Shown one piece after another: positions 36,659 to 45,735 of a stretch of 64,000 nt of DNA. Origin of the DNA: Paenibacillus sacheonensis (lineage in GTDB: Bacteria; Bacillota; Bacilli; Paenibacillales; Paenibacillaceae); the NCBI RefSeq assembly GCF_009909195.1, contig NZ_JAAAMU010000017.1, forward strand, positions 1 to 64,000. The letters run 5' to 3'. The notes beneath the pieces are model-generated. The model was given only the letters and a program-made list of their open reading frames with translations. It was not told where the DNA came from and made no database searches. Within the stretch, counting starts at the first letter, position 1; each line of letters opens with the position of its first letter. The position numbers were made by a program, and so were the translations under genes.

Positions 36659-37375
36659 ATGACGAATCTGACGAATGCACAGCTTCGCAACCTCCGCAGC
36701 CAGCTGATCGTGGAAAAGGCGGCAGCCGAGCAGCGTCTTGCGAGCAGCGAGCATTACGGCCTCGATGCCTCGTTGCGGGACGAATCCGGCGATTTGTCCG
36801 CCTATGACAACCATCCCGGCGATGCGGCTACCGAAACGTACGAACGCGGCAAGGATATCGCGCTTCACGAGCAGGAAGAGCTCCATCTGAACCGCATCAA
36901 CGCGGCGCTCGCCGCCATGGAAGACGGAAGCTACGGGACCTGCCGGACTTGCGGCGAACCGATTCCTCCGGCTCGGCTTCAGGCGCTTCCGGACGCCCTC
37001 TATTGCGTAGCGCACTCGCCCAGGCAGGAAGTATCCGATCACAGACCCATCGAGGAATCATTCTTGCAGCCGCCGTTCGGGCGCACCAGCTTGGATGAGA
37101 ACGAGGACGGTTATACGGGCTTCGACGGCGAAGATGCCTGGCAAATCGTCGAGAGCTGGGGGAACTCCAATTCGCCGGCGATGTCCGAGAACCGCGAAGT
37201 TACTTCCTATGACGAGGTCGGCTTAGAAGCGGACGAGGCAGATGGGTATGTCGAGCCGTTCGAGAGCTTCGTCGCAACCGATATTACGGGCAGCCATCGT
37301 TATATCGTACGCAATCAAGCTTACGACGACTATCTGGAGCACGACGAAGGCGATCACCTGCTGGAACGGGATTAA
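36659..37375 (+). CDS. DksA/TraR-family (YteA-like) protein
   Basis: 238 residues from the ATG at 36659, only core gene here on the plus strand. A helical coiled-coil N-terminus is followed by a zinc-finger region with C-R-T-C and, later, Y-C-V-A-H. In most family members the last knuckle is C-x-x-C; here it is C-x-x-H. The C-terminal 110 residues are acidic. YteA-like proteins occur in spore formers; their role is poorly known. Confidence 0.8.
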   Translation: MTNLTNAQLRNLRSQLIVEKAAAEQRLASSEHYGLDASLRDESGDLSAYDNHPGDAATETYERGKDIALHEQEELHLNRINAALAAMEDGSYGTCRTCGEPIPPARLQALPDALYCVAHSPRQEVSDHRPIEESFLQPPFGRTSLDENEDGYTGFDGEDAWQIVESWGNSNSPAMSENREVTSYDEVGLEADEADGYVEPFESFVATDITGSHRYIVRNQAYDDYLEHDEGDHLLERD

Positions 37376-37389
37376 GGGAGTAAGGGAAC

Positions 37390-37719
37390 CTAGTAGGTCT
37401 TTCCCTCCAGTTGATGTTGTACGATCCGGACGATATCCGCGATGTAATCGCCGATTATCGGCAAGTTGAGCGCGCCGAGAAGCTGAAGCACATAGAGAAT
37501 GGTGGAGGCGAATATCGTAAACCCGATCGCGATGCCGATCCCGCGGGACAGCCCGCCGAGTATGTTCCGCCACATGAGCGAGAACGGACGATTGAGCAGC
37601 TGGACGTAGTCCGCGATCTGGGTTCGCTCCATCTGTGCCGACAGCTTCTGCAATCTCTCCTCCAACGCGACAAGCGACGTGCGTACGTTATGCATATCTT
37701 CGTGTTCTTCCGTCTTCAT
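37390..37719 (-). CDS. Small membrane protein (DUF5665-like)
   Basis: 109 residues from the ATG at 37719 (AAGGACTGG upstream). Residues 15-45 form a coiled-coil segment; helices at about 55-85 are hydrophobic. The middle (Y-V-Q-L-L-N-R-P-F-S-L-M-W-R-N) resembles a conserved Bacillales family of unknown function next to ileS. The name is from memory. Confidence 0.65.
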   Translation of the reverse strand: MKTEEHEDMHNVRTSLVALEERLQKLSAQMERTQIADYVQLLNRPFSLMWRNILGGLSRGIGIAIGFTIFASTILYVLQLLGALNLPIIGDYIADIVRIVQHQLEGKTY

Positions 37720-37846
37720 AGCTATCCAGTCCTTTATATGCTTGGCTTTCCAAACGAAAACGAAGCCCATGCAGCGTCCGGTCAAGCGGCAAAAGCCGAG
37801 TGACCGATCCGCCATGGGCGTTCGTTCGTTTGCTGCTATGAAATTA

Positions 37847-40800
37847 CTATGCCCCCGAAATCGCGATTCCAATCTCGCGGTCCCCGAGCGATACGCGTTC
37901 CATGCCCGCTTCGCTGCCATAAGCCACGCCGCTCAGGAGCACGTTCTCGAACAGCACGTCCTTGAATGCTTCCAGTGCCGCATGCAATTCCGCATCGACG
38001 TCCAAGATGAGCTGAACGCGCTGCTCGATCGGCAGATCCAGCTTCTTGCGCGTATCCTGCACGGCGCGGATGACTTCGCGGACCAAACCTTCCTGCTCCA
38101 GCTCCGGCGTAATATCCGTATTGATCGCTACCGTCAGCTGATAGCCCGATGCGGATGCAAAGCCCGACTTCGCCTGCTTCTCCACGAGCAGCTCATCCAA
38201 ACCGATGACGAAGCTCTCGCCTTCCAGCGAGGTGTAGGACAGCTCGCCCGCCTTCACGATGTCGATCGTCTCATCCGGAAGCAGCGACTTCAAGTAGGCT
38301 TGGATCGGACCGACATGCTTGCCGTATTTCTTGCCCGCGACCTTCAGGTTCAGCTTGAAGGCGAAGTCGACGAAGCCGCTGTCCCCGCTTGCGATCGTGA
38401 TCGTTTTGACATTGATCTCGTCCTTGATGATATCCTCGTACAGCGACAATTCGAACTCATTGTCCAACGCAACGATGAGTTCCGCGAGCGGTTGGCGCGT
38501 CTTGATGCCGGTCTCGTTGCGGACGTTGCGCGCGAGCTCGACGATCTGTCTGGCCGTTTCCATGTCGCGTTCGAGCTTCTCGTCGATCGCCGACTCGTCG
38601 GCTTTCGGATAATCGGCCAGGTGGACGCTCCCGCTTCCGCCAAGATTGGTGTACACGTCTTCGGCCAGCATCGGAGCGAACGGCGCGATCAGGCGCGACA
38701 GCGTGAGCAATACCGAACGAAGCGTGCCATAGGCGTCGAGCTTGTCGTCCGTCAGGCCGCTTCCCCAGAACCGGTCGCGGGAACGGCGGATGTACCAGTT
38801 GCTGAGCTCATCCACGAAGCTCTCGATCCCTTTGGCTGCGTTCAAGAAGTCGTAGTCGTCCAAGCTTTTGTTAACGTTCACCGTAAGACTGTTCAGTCGC
38901 GATACGATCCAGCGGTCAAGCTTGCCCGGGGATACGCGGTCGGGCTGCGAAGCCGGATCGTAACCGTCGATGGACGCATACAGCGCGAAGAACGCATGCG
39001 TGTTCACGATCGTATCGATGACCTTGGACTTCGCTTCGCCGACGATGCCGCGCGAGAAACGTTTGCTGTTCCAAGGCGCGCTGTCCGCGAGAAGCGCCCA
39101 ACGGAATGCGTCCGTGCCGTACTCGTCGATGATTTCCCACGGATCGATGACGTTCCCCTTGGATTTGGACATCTTCTGTCCGTTCTCGTCCAAGATATGG
39201 CCCGTCGAGATGACGGCTTTATACGGAGCCTTGCCATTGTAAAGCGTCGATACGGCCAGCAAGCTGAAGAACCAGCCCCGCGTTTGGTCGATGCCTTCGC
39301 AGATGATATCCGCCGGGTATTGTTCCGCGAATGTCTGCTGCTTCTCGAATGGCTGATGGTACTGCGCGAAAGGCATGGAGCCGCTGTCGAACCATACGTC
39401 CACGACTTCGGAGGTGCGCGTCATCACGCCGCCTTCGCAATGCGGGCAATGCAGCTTCACCTCGTCTACGTAAGGCTTGTGCAGCTCGATGTTTTCCGAG
39501 ATCGGATTGATCGAGCGTGCCGCTAGATCGGCGCGGCTGCCCGGCGAATGCTGGCCGCCGCATTTGTCGCAGATCCATACGTTGAGCGGCGTTCCCCAAT
39601 AGCGGTTGCGGCTGATATTCCAATCGACGAGATCCTCCAGGAATTTGCCGAAACGGCCTTCGCGGAGATGGCCCGGGTACCAGTCAACCTCGTTGTTATT
39701 GGCGATCAGCTGGTCTTTTACGGCCGTGGTCTCGATGAACCAGCTGTCCGTCGCATAGTAGATCAACGGCGTCTTGCAGCGCCAGCAGAACGGATAGCTG
39801 TGCTCGTAGCGTTCCTTCGAGAACAGCAGTCCGCGCTCGCTGAGCATTTTCACGATGTCCACGTCGCATTCCTTGACGAAACGGCCGGCGAGATCGGTCA
39901 CGGCATCGACGTAACGGCCGGCGTTGTCGACCACGTTCAGGAAGCTGACGTTGTTCTGACGAGCAACCTTGTAGTCGTCGTCCCCGTGCGCCGGCGCGAT
40001 ATGAACGATACCCGTACCGCTCGTGTCGCTGACGAAATCGCCCGGGATGATGAAGTGACCGTTTTCCACGGGCACATAGCGGAACGGAGGCTCATACTTC
40101 AAGTTCAGCAGCTCCGAACCCTTAAACGTCGATTGCAGCTGGAAATCGCCCTTCATGACGCTCTCGGCCAGCGCTTCCGCAACGATGTAAACTTCGCCGT
40201 CCTTCAGCACGCGCGCGTACGTCAGGTTCGGATTGACGGCCAGCGCCGCGTTGGCCGGAAGCGTCCAAGGGGTCGTCGTCCATGCGAGCACGTATTCGTT
40301 GCTGTCCTGCAGCTTGAATTTCACCGTCGCGCTGAGATCCTTGACGTCCTCGTAGCCTTGCGCGACCTCGTGGGAGCTGAGCGTCGTTTGGCAGTCCGGG
40401 CAATACGGGCTGACCCGGTGGCCGCGGTACAACAAGCCTTTGCCATGGATGGTGGACAGGATGTTCCACACGCTCTCGATATAGTCATTGTTCAGCGTGA
40501 TGTACGGATCGTCCATGTTCGTCCAATAGCCGATCGCTTCCGTCAGTTCGCGCCATTGACGCTCGTACTCGAAGACGCTGTTCTTGCATTTCGTGATAAA
40601 AGCTTCCACGCCGTAGTCCTCGATCTCCTGTTTGCCGGAGATGCCCAGCTGCTTCTCCACGCCCAGCTCGACGGGAAGGCCATGCGTATCCCATCCGGCT
40701 TTGCGAACGACGCGATAGCCGTCCATCGTTTTGTAGCGGCAGATAAAATCCTTGATGACCCGTCCGAGCACATGCCCGATATGCGGCTTGCCGTTTGCCG

Positions 40801-40942
40801 TCGGGGGTCCCTCGTAGAAGACGAAGTTCGGCTTGCCCTCTTTGCTGTCGATGGATTGTTGGAACGTATTCTCCTCTTTCCACTTGCTCAGAACCCGCAG
40901 GTCCCGGCTTCTTGCCTTTTCCTTGACGTCAACGCGCTGCAT
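37847..40942 (-). CDS. ileS: Isoleucyl-tRNA synthetase, eukaryote-like (type II)
   Basis: 1031 residues from the ATG at 40942 with AAGGGGT upstream. HIGH motif as P-H-I-G-H-V-L, KMSKS as K-M-S-K-S-K-G. Longer than the 920-residue bacterial type and without its C-terminal zinc-finger. The P-P-T-A-N-G-K-P-H-I-G-H and W-Y-I-R-R-S-R-D-R-F-W blocks are those of the type II (eukaryote-like) class. That class is known for low sensitivity to mupirocin; resistance here is an inference. Controlled by the T-box leader. Confidence 0.92.
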   Translation of the reverse strand: MQRVDVKEKARSRDLRVLSKWKEENTFQQSIDSKEGKPNFVFYEGPPTANGKPHIGHVLGRVIKDFICRYKTMDGYRVVRKAGWDTHGLPVELGVEKQLGISGKQEIEDYGVEAFITKCKNSVFEYERQWRELTEAIGYWTNMDDPYITLNNDYIESVWNILSTIHGKGLLYRGHRVSPYCPDCQTTLSSHEVAQGYEDVKDLSATVKFKLQDSNEYVLAWTTTPWTLPANAALAVNPNLTYARVLKDGEVYIVAEALAESVMKGDFQLQSTFKGSELLNLKYEPPFRYVPVENGHFIIPGDFVSDTSGTGIVHIAPAHGDDDYKVARQNNVSFLNVVDNAGRYVDAVTDLAGRFVKECDVDIVKMLSERGLLFSKERYEHSYPFCWRCKTPLIYYATDSWFIETTAVKDQLIANNNEVDWYPGHLREGRFGKFLEDLVDWNISRNRYWGTPLNVWICDKCGGQHSPGSRADLAARSINPISENIELHKPYVDEVKLHCPHCEGGVMTRTSEVVDVWFDSGSMPFAQYHQPFEKQQTFAEQYPADIICEGIDQTRGWFFSLLAVSTLYNGKAPYKAVISTGHILDENGQKMSKSKGNVIDPWEIIDEYGTDAFRWALLADSAPWNSKRFSRGIVGEAKSKVIDTIVNTHAFFALYASIDGYDPASQPDRVSPGKLDRWIVSRLNSLTVNVNKSLDDYDFLNAAKGIESFVDELSNWYIRRSRDRFWGSGLTDDKLDAYGTLRSVLLTLSRLIAPFAPMLAEDVYTNLGGSGSVHLADYPKADESAIDEKLERDMETARQIVELARNVRNETGIKTRQPLAELIVALDNEFELSLYEDIIKDEINVKTITIASGDSGFVDFAFKLNLKVAGKKYGKHVGPIQAYLKSLLPDETIDIVKAGELSYTSLEGESFVIGLDELLVEKQAKSGFASASGYQLTVAINTDITPELEQEGLVREVIRAVQDTRKKLDLPIEQRVQLILDVDAELHAALEAFKDVLFENVLLSGVAYGSEAGMERVSLGDREIGIAISGA

Positions 40943-40967
40943 GACCTCTACCCCTTTCATGTCCTGA

Positions 40968-41290
40968 AAATAAAAAAAGCCCCGCCCCTGTAAAGGGACG
41001 AGACTTGGCTCGCGATACCACCCTTGTTCCAATCCGCTGCTGCAGCGTGCCTTGACCATCAAGGCAAACACAGCGCCGCGTCTTGGCACCTTCGTCACGG
41101 AGGCTTACTTGCCATCCGAGTTCCGCGTAACGGGGGAAATCCGGCGGTGCTTACTGCCCGCGAAGCTTCGCGGGGTTCGGCATCGCATCTCAGAGAGGAT
41201 ATTCCGCAATCGTCCGAACGCCGGCTTTCAGCAAATGCCGGCTCTCTGGGGAACATTCGAGTGCGTACTCGTTCTCGTCAACGAAATGAT
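40968..41290 (-). promoter_or_regulatory. T-box riboswitch (isoleucine) upstream of ileS
   Basis: The T-box sequence GGAACAAGGGTGGTATCGCG (41011-41030) precedes a terminator (stem 40979-41004, with a T-run at 40972-40978). Upstream are AACGAGTACG and AGAGAGCCGGC, typical stem I features. The specifier is ATC, read in GAATATCC at 41198-41200 (minus strand), matching isoleucine. Uncharged tRNA-Ile stabilises the antiterminator. Confidence 0.9.
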
Positions 41291-41357
41291 CGTATACATG
41301 GATTATTACCATTTATACGTCATTCCAATACTTTTGTCAAACAAAACCCCATGAAAA

Positions 41358-41855
41358 TTACGACCCGCGGACATTCTCGCTGGCAAGTGACGGAGCAACC
41401 TCGAGCGAATCCCATCCCTCCAGGTTAAGGAGCTCAAGCTGCGCTTCCACGAGCGTCCGGAATCGAGCACGGTAGATCGCCGCCTGCTTCTTCAGCTCTT
41501 CGACCTCCAGCGAGACTTTACGGGATTTGTTCAGCGAATCGTTGATGATCCGGTCCGCGTTCTTCTCTGCTTCCTTCACGATCAGCTGCGCTTCCTTCTT
41601 CGCATTGCTTCGAACCTCGTCCGCCGCTTCCTGCGCCACGATAATCGTCTTGCTGAGCGTCTCTTCGATATTCGAGAAGTGGTTTAATCTCTCTTGCAAG
41701 GCCAGCGCCTGATTCTGGATCTCTTTGTTCTCGCGAATCAGCGCTTCGTAATCTTTGATAACCTGGTCGAGAAATTCATTGACTTCATCCTCATCGTACC
41801 CGCGAAGACGTCTGCCAAATTCCTTGTTATGTATGTCCAATGGCGTAAGCGGCAT
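41358..41855 (-). CDS. divIVA: Septum/pole-site protein DivIVA
   Basis: 165 residues. N-terminal lipid-binding segment (L-T-P-L-D-I-H-N-K-E-F, R-R-L-R-G-Y-D-E-D-E-V), then a long coiled coil, a normal DivIVA size. Recruits Min or wall machinery to poles and septa. Confidence 0.93.
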   Translation of the reverse strand: MPLTPLDIHNKEFGRRLRGYDEDEVNEFLDQVIKDYEALIRENKEIQNQALALQERLNHFSNIEETLSKTIIVAQEAADEVRSNAKKEAQLIVKEAEKNADRIINDSLNKSRKVSLEVEELKKQAAIYRARFRTLVEAQLELLNLEGWDSLEVAPSLASENVRGS

Positions 41856-41948
41856 TGGCGCACCTCCTGAATGTTTACGAGTCTCAAGGGTTGATTACCC
41901 GATTATACATTCTTGATTCGACAGATGGAGTCATATTCCTGCAAAGTA

Positions 41949-42731
41949 CTAGATAATTTTACCGATTCTGACCCGCATTCTTCCTTTTTTCGTGATGCCT
42001 TCGACCCCCAGCACCTTGAAGCGGCCAAGCCCCTGCATGGAGACGACGTCGCCTTCCTTCAGCGGCGCGGAGGGATCCTCTTCGACCTTCCAGTTCACGC
42101 GGCATCTGCCGGCACGGATCGGGTCCACGATTTTGGAACGGCTGATGCGATGCACGTCGCTTGCAATCCCGTCCAAACGCAAAGAAGCCACCGACAAATT
42201 CATCTCTTCCATGGCCGATGCAGCAATACGCAGCTGCTCCAGAGGAAGAATGTCCGTCAGGACATGAACGCGGTGGACTTGGCGCAAGTGGATGTTGATA
42301 TAATCGGCTATCTCCTCTGCGACGAGGCAATGGCAGCGATCCTCATGGATATGCAGGTCGCCGATTCGATCCCGCTTGATGCCGAGGCCCAGCAATGCGC
42401 CCAGGTAATCGCCGTGATCCAGCTGCAGATGCCCCTGCGTGCCGCCGGTCACTTCGATCAACGCGATGTTCGCCGGCTCGTCATCGAGCACCCGGTAATC
42501 CGGAGCAAGCATGGCTCTCATCCGCTCCGCTCCCTCATAACCGCCGGACAGCCGCACTTGGACGTCCGGATTGCGATTCGCGAGCGATAGGACGATCTCG
42601 ATCTGTCTCGGATCAAGAAAATCGGTCAGCTTCAATTCGTGCGCAAAAGCGGCTCGGTCGACCCATTCCGACGCGCGATCCACGAAAGGCCGCTCGTCAG
42701 GATGAAAATGCACATAAAGTTCATTCTTCAT
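41949..42731 (-). CDS. ylmH: YlmH family RNA-binding protein (S4 domain)
   Basis: 260 residues with an S4 RNA-binding domain at about 180-245 (A-S-L-R-L-D-G-I-A-S, then G-D-V-V-S). The start overlaps the ylmG stop by 4 bp. In Bacillus it lies between ylmG and divIVA and is connected to ribosome rescue. Family assignment from order and motif. Confidence 0.9.
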   Translation of the reverse strand: MKNELYVHFHPDERPFVDRASEWVDRAAFAHELKLTDFLDPRQIEIVLSLANRNPDVQVRLSGGYEGAERMRAMLAPDYRVLDDEPANIALIEVTGGTQGHLQLDHGDYLGALLGLGIKRDRIGDLHIHEDRCHCLVAEEIADYINIHLRQVHRVHVLTDILPLEQLRIAASAMEEMNLSVASLRLDGIASDVHRISRSKIVDPIRAGRCRVNWKVEEDPSAPLKEGDVVSMQGLGRFKVLGVEGITKKGRMRVRIGKII

Positions 42732-42991
42732 AGAAACATATCTAAGACAGCGATCAGTCCGTAAGCCACGAATCTCAGGGCAAACAGCGCTACGATCGGA
42801 GAAATGTCGATGACGCCGCCGATGGAAGGTATGAACCGGCGAAACGGGGCCAAATACGGCTCGACAAGCTTCGAAAGAAGTTCTCCGATAAAGCTGTCAC
42901 GCAGACCGGGCAGCCAAGAAAGCAGCACGTATGCGATAATCATATACTGGTAGATCTGGGATAAATTCATTATTAACGATGCTACATCCAA
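42728..42991 (-). CDS. ylmG: YggT/YlmG family membrane protein
   Basis: 87 residues, two membrane helices with P-F-R-R-F-I-P-S-I-G-G between them, the family signature. TTG start with AGGTGA upstream. In the sepF-ylmG-ylmH order seen in Bacillus. Confidence 0.9.
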   Translation of the reverse strand: MDVASLIMNLSQIYQYMIIAYVLLSWLPGLRDSFIGELLSKLVEPYLAPFRRFIPSIGGVIDISPIVALFALRFVAYGLIAVLDMFL

Positions 42992-42998
42992 CTCAAGG

Positions 42999-43448
42999 TC
43001 ACCTCATTTTTTTGTAGTCTTGCTCTTCTGTCAGCATTTCCGTAATCGCACCTTGAATTTCGACCGTATCCGGCGTGCAAAGAAAAATATTGGGACCCAG
43101 CTTCGAAATGCCCCCGTTCAACGCATATATCGTACCGCTCAGAAAATCGACGATCCTTACGGCCTGGTCCGAGCGTACGCGCTGCAAATTGACGACGACC
43201 GAGCGGCGCGATCGCAGATGATCCGCGATATCCTGCGCCTCTTCATAGGAACGCGGCTCGTTCAGGATGACGCGAACATTCTTCTGCGAATGAATGCTGA
43301 CGATATTATTCCCCTTCGAAGAAGGTTTACGTGCTTCGAACTGAGAAGTTTCAACTTCTTGATCGTCCTGCGCAGAATCGATGCGCTCGCGCTCTACGAT
43401 TTCCTCTTCTTCCTGAAGCCCGAGAAAACTCATGAACTTGTTGATCAT
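42999..43448 (-). CDS. sepF: Cell division protein SepF
   Basis: 149 residues. N-terminal amphipathic membrane helix ([11 protein letters not shown]), acidic linker and the SepF fold ([18 protein letters not shown]). Bends the membrane and tethers FtsZ. Confidence 0.93.
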   Translation of the reverse strand: MINKFMSFLGLQEEEEIVERERIDSAQDDQEVETSQFEARKPSSKGNNIVSIHSQKNVRVILNEPRSYEEAQDIADHLRSRRSVVVNLQRVRSDQAVRIVDFLSGTIYALNGGISKLGPNIFLCTPDTVEIQGAITEMLTEEQDYKKMR

Positions 43449-43508
43449 GACTTTCGCCTTCTTTCGTATAAGTTGACTTGCTGCCGATCATGGCCATTCA
43501 CGCAAGAT

Positions 43509-44231
43509 CTAGCTCTTGCCTACCAGGACGGTTCCAAGCCTGAGCCATGTGGCTCCTTCCTCGACGGCGATTTCGAAATCCCCCGACATGCCCATCGACA
43601 GTTCCGTAACGGGCTCTGCCAGCACTGCCTTGCCGTTAAGCTCGTCGCGCAATTCTCTCAAGCCGCGGAATACGGGGCGCGACTGCTCGCCTTCGGCATC
43701 GATCGGCGCCATCGTCATCAAGCCGACGGGCTTAATGTGGCGGAAAGCCGAGAGCTCCTTCGCGAACGGAAAAAGTCCTTCCGGCGAAAGTCCGTGCTTG
43801 CTCTCTTCTCCGGATACGTTCACCTGCAGGAAGCAAGGAACGACAAGACCGAGCTGCTCGGCTCTGCGTTCGATCGCCTGCGCAAGCGATAACCGGTCAA
43901 GCGAATGAATATATGTAAATTTGCCTATGACGTCCTTCACCTTGTTCGTCTGAAGCGATCCGATAAAATGCCAGACGGCTTGTCCTGCCGGGGCATGCTC
44001 GCGGCTTGCGTCCCATTGGCTCCCGGTAATCGCGTCCCACTTGCCGCCCGCATCCTGCCAGCGGTTCTCGCCTAAATTCGTCAAGCCGTGCGCCAGAACG
44101 GACTTCGTCTGATCCGCGCCGACGTATTTCGTCACGGCGATGAGCTCGATGTCCGATCGGACCCGCCCGCTTCTTGCGCATGCCTCCGCAAGACGTCGTT
44201 CAACTGCCTCCATGCGCTGCACCAAAGTCAC
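43509..44231 (-). CDS. ylmE: PLP homeostasis protein (YggS/YlmE)
   Basis: 240 residues. PLP lysine in A-V-T-K-Y and the F-I-G-S-L-Q-T-N-K segment. GTG start overlapping the ylmD stop (GTGA). Type III fold without racemase activity, known to handle pyridoxal phosphate. Confidence 0.92.
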   Translation of the reverse strand: MTLVQRMEAVERRLAEACARSGRVRSDIELIAVTKYVGADQTKSVLAHGLTNLGENRWQDAGGKWDAITGSQWDASREHAPAGQAVWHFIGSLQTNKVKDVIGKFTYIHSLDRLSLAQAIERRAEQLGLVVPCFLQVNVSGEESKHGLSPEGLFPFAKELSAFRHIKPVGLMTMAPIDAEGEQSRPVFRGLRELRDELNGKAVLAEPVTELSMGMSGDFEIAVEEGATWLRLGTVLVGKS

Positions 44232-45082
44232 GCTTTCAATTCTCCTTCACTCATGCCGATCCAGCTGACCATCCTGCCTGTCGCTCCGCCCTCCATCCGA
44301 TGGGAGAAAAACAAATCCGTAGCGCAGCCGGTACACCACTCTGAACATTCGATATGACTCGGCAAAATTCCTGCTTTTATCATAATCTGTCGGTTCAATT
44401 CTTTCAAGTTTATCCTGGCTTTCCTTTCCACAGTCGGGACGACGATCTCCTCCTGCCGAAGATTCATTTGCCCGATAAGGGGTATTACCCGATCCAGGAC
44501 CACTTCATTCACTTCGTAGCAGCATAATCCGATCGAAGGACCGATGGCCGCTTGAATGTCCGCCGGTTCGGAGCCGTAGCCGGCTGCCATTGCCTCCGTC
44601 GTTTTGCGGGCGATTTCGAGCACCGTTCCTTTCCACCCCGCGTGCGCGAGCGCGATGACACCATTCTTCGGATCGTAGAAATACAGCGGCACGCAGTCCG
44701 CGTAGAACGACGTCAGAAGCACGTTCCGTTCGTTCGTCATCATCGCGTCCGCGTCGCCGACGACGGTCCGCCGGCTTTCTCTTCCTTTGCCGCGGTCATC
44801 CAGCGTAACGGCAAGCACTCGATCCCCGTGCACTTGCTCCGCGCATGTCCAGGCTTCGAACGGCCAGCCCAGCGCTTCGGCAATCATTCGGCGGTTGTGG
44901 GTCACATCCTCGTCCGCGTCTCCCACATGCAAGCCGCAATTAAGCGACGTCCACGGAGACGAGCTTACGCCGCCGTGCCTGCCGGTGAATCCAGCCGTCA
45001 ATCCGCGGTAACGCTCCGCCCATGGGGACAATAAAAAAAGCGAAGGCTTCTTCGCTGCGCGTTCCTGTACAAATGATTCCAT
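44228..45082 (-). CDS. ylmD: Laccase-fold purine nucleosidase (YlmD/PgeF family)
   Basis: 284 residues from the ATG at 45082 (AGAGGTG upstream). Metal-binding His and Cys in E-Q-V-H-G-D, A-D-C-V-P and A-H-A-G-W are present. Family members act on purine nucleosides or in peptidoglycan editing; which here is open. Confidence 0.9.
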   Translation of the reverse strand: MESFVQERAAKKPSLFLLSPWAERYRGLTAGFTGRHGGVSSSPWTSLNCGLHVGDADEDVTHNRRMIAEALGWPFEAWTCAEQVHGDRVLAVTLDDRGKGRESRRTVVGDADAMMTNERNVLLTSFYADCVPLYFYDPKNGVIALAHAGWKGTVLEIARKTTEAMAAGYGSEPADIQAAIGPSIGLCCYEVNEVVLDRVIPLIGQMNLRQEEIVVPTVERKARINLKELNRQIMIKAGILPSHIECSEWCTGCATDLFFSHRMEGGATGRMVSWIGMSEGELKA

Positions 45083-45180
45083 ATTCGGCTTCACCTCTGC
45101 CAACTAGTGTACCATGAGGCCCGGCTTCATGCGAGCTCGCCAGCATCCGACCGAAGCAGGGCCATCCCTTCGAAATTGAC

Positions 45181-45456
45181 TCAACGAGCGCCGACGTCGT
45201 CTTCTTCCACCCGGTACACCTTCGCGTCATCGATGCGGACAAGCACCACGTCCGTGCCGATCTTTACGATATTGCGCCAAGGAATAACGACATCCGTGCC
45301 GCTGCCGAACATGCCGAAGAAGCGGGAATAGCTTGGCACGACGATGGAGTCGATCCGTCCCTGCCGCAAATCGAGCTCGAGGTCGCTCACCTGCCCCAGC
45401 TTGCGGCCGTCTACGATATTAATGACGTCCTTCGTTTGAAAATCGGATATTTTCAT
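45181..45456 (-). CDS. ylmC: YlmC/YmxH family PRC-barrel protein
   Basis: 91 residues from the ATG at 45456 (GTG at 45471 possible). PRC-barrel pattern (D-G-R-K-L-G-Q-V-S-D-L-E-L) and P-W-R-N-I-V-K-I-G. Spore-former family of unknown biochemical role, next to sigG as in Bacillus. Confidence 0.88.
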   Translation of the reverse strand: MKISDFQTKDVINIVDGRKLGQVSDLELDLRQGRIDSIVVPSYSRFFGMFGSGTDVVIPWRNIVKIGTDVVLVRIDDAKVYRVEEDDVGAR

Positions 45457-45596
45457 CTTACCGTTCACCACGCTTCCGGGAGGACTGATTCCAAACAGAC
45501 CTATATGAACAGTATATGTGGCTCATGGGCAAAATGTCCTGCTTGGCACGAATTATCGCTTCGGCCAGCCTCGTCGTCGAGCATGAAATGAAAAAA

Positions 45597-45615
45597 AACG
45601 GCGCTGGGCGCCGTT
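45597..45615 (-). terminator. Terminator of sigG
   Basis: AACGGCGC and GGCGCCGTT form a stem (45597-45604, 45607-45615) followed on the minus strand by eight T. Confidence 0.8.
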
Positions 45616-45632
45616 AGGGTTGATTGCGATCG

Positions 45633-45722
45633 TTCGGAGTTGCGGCAGTTCGGTGCTGCAGAAGTTCGAAGTCGTAAAAGTTCGAAATTGCAGGGGTTCG
45701 AATTGCAGTAGTCCGTGCTGCG
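45633..45722. repeat. Degenerate 16-bp tandem repeat after sigG
   Basis: Five and a half units: TTCGGAGTTGCGGCAG, TTCGGTGCTGCAGAAG, TTCGAAGTCGTAAAAG, TTCGAAATTGCAGGGG, TTCGAATTGCAGTAG and a partial one. Each begins T-T-C-G (T-C-C-G in the last, partial unit). They lie between the sigG stop and its terminator. Confidence 0.55.
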
Positions 45723-45735
45723 TAAGGGCAGCCGT

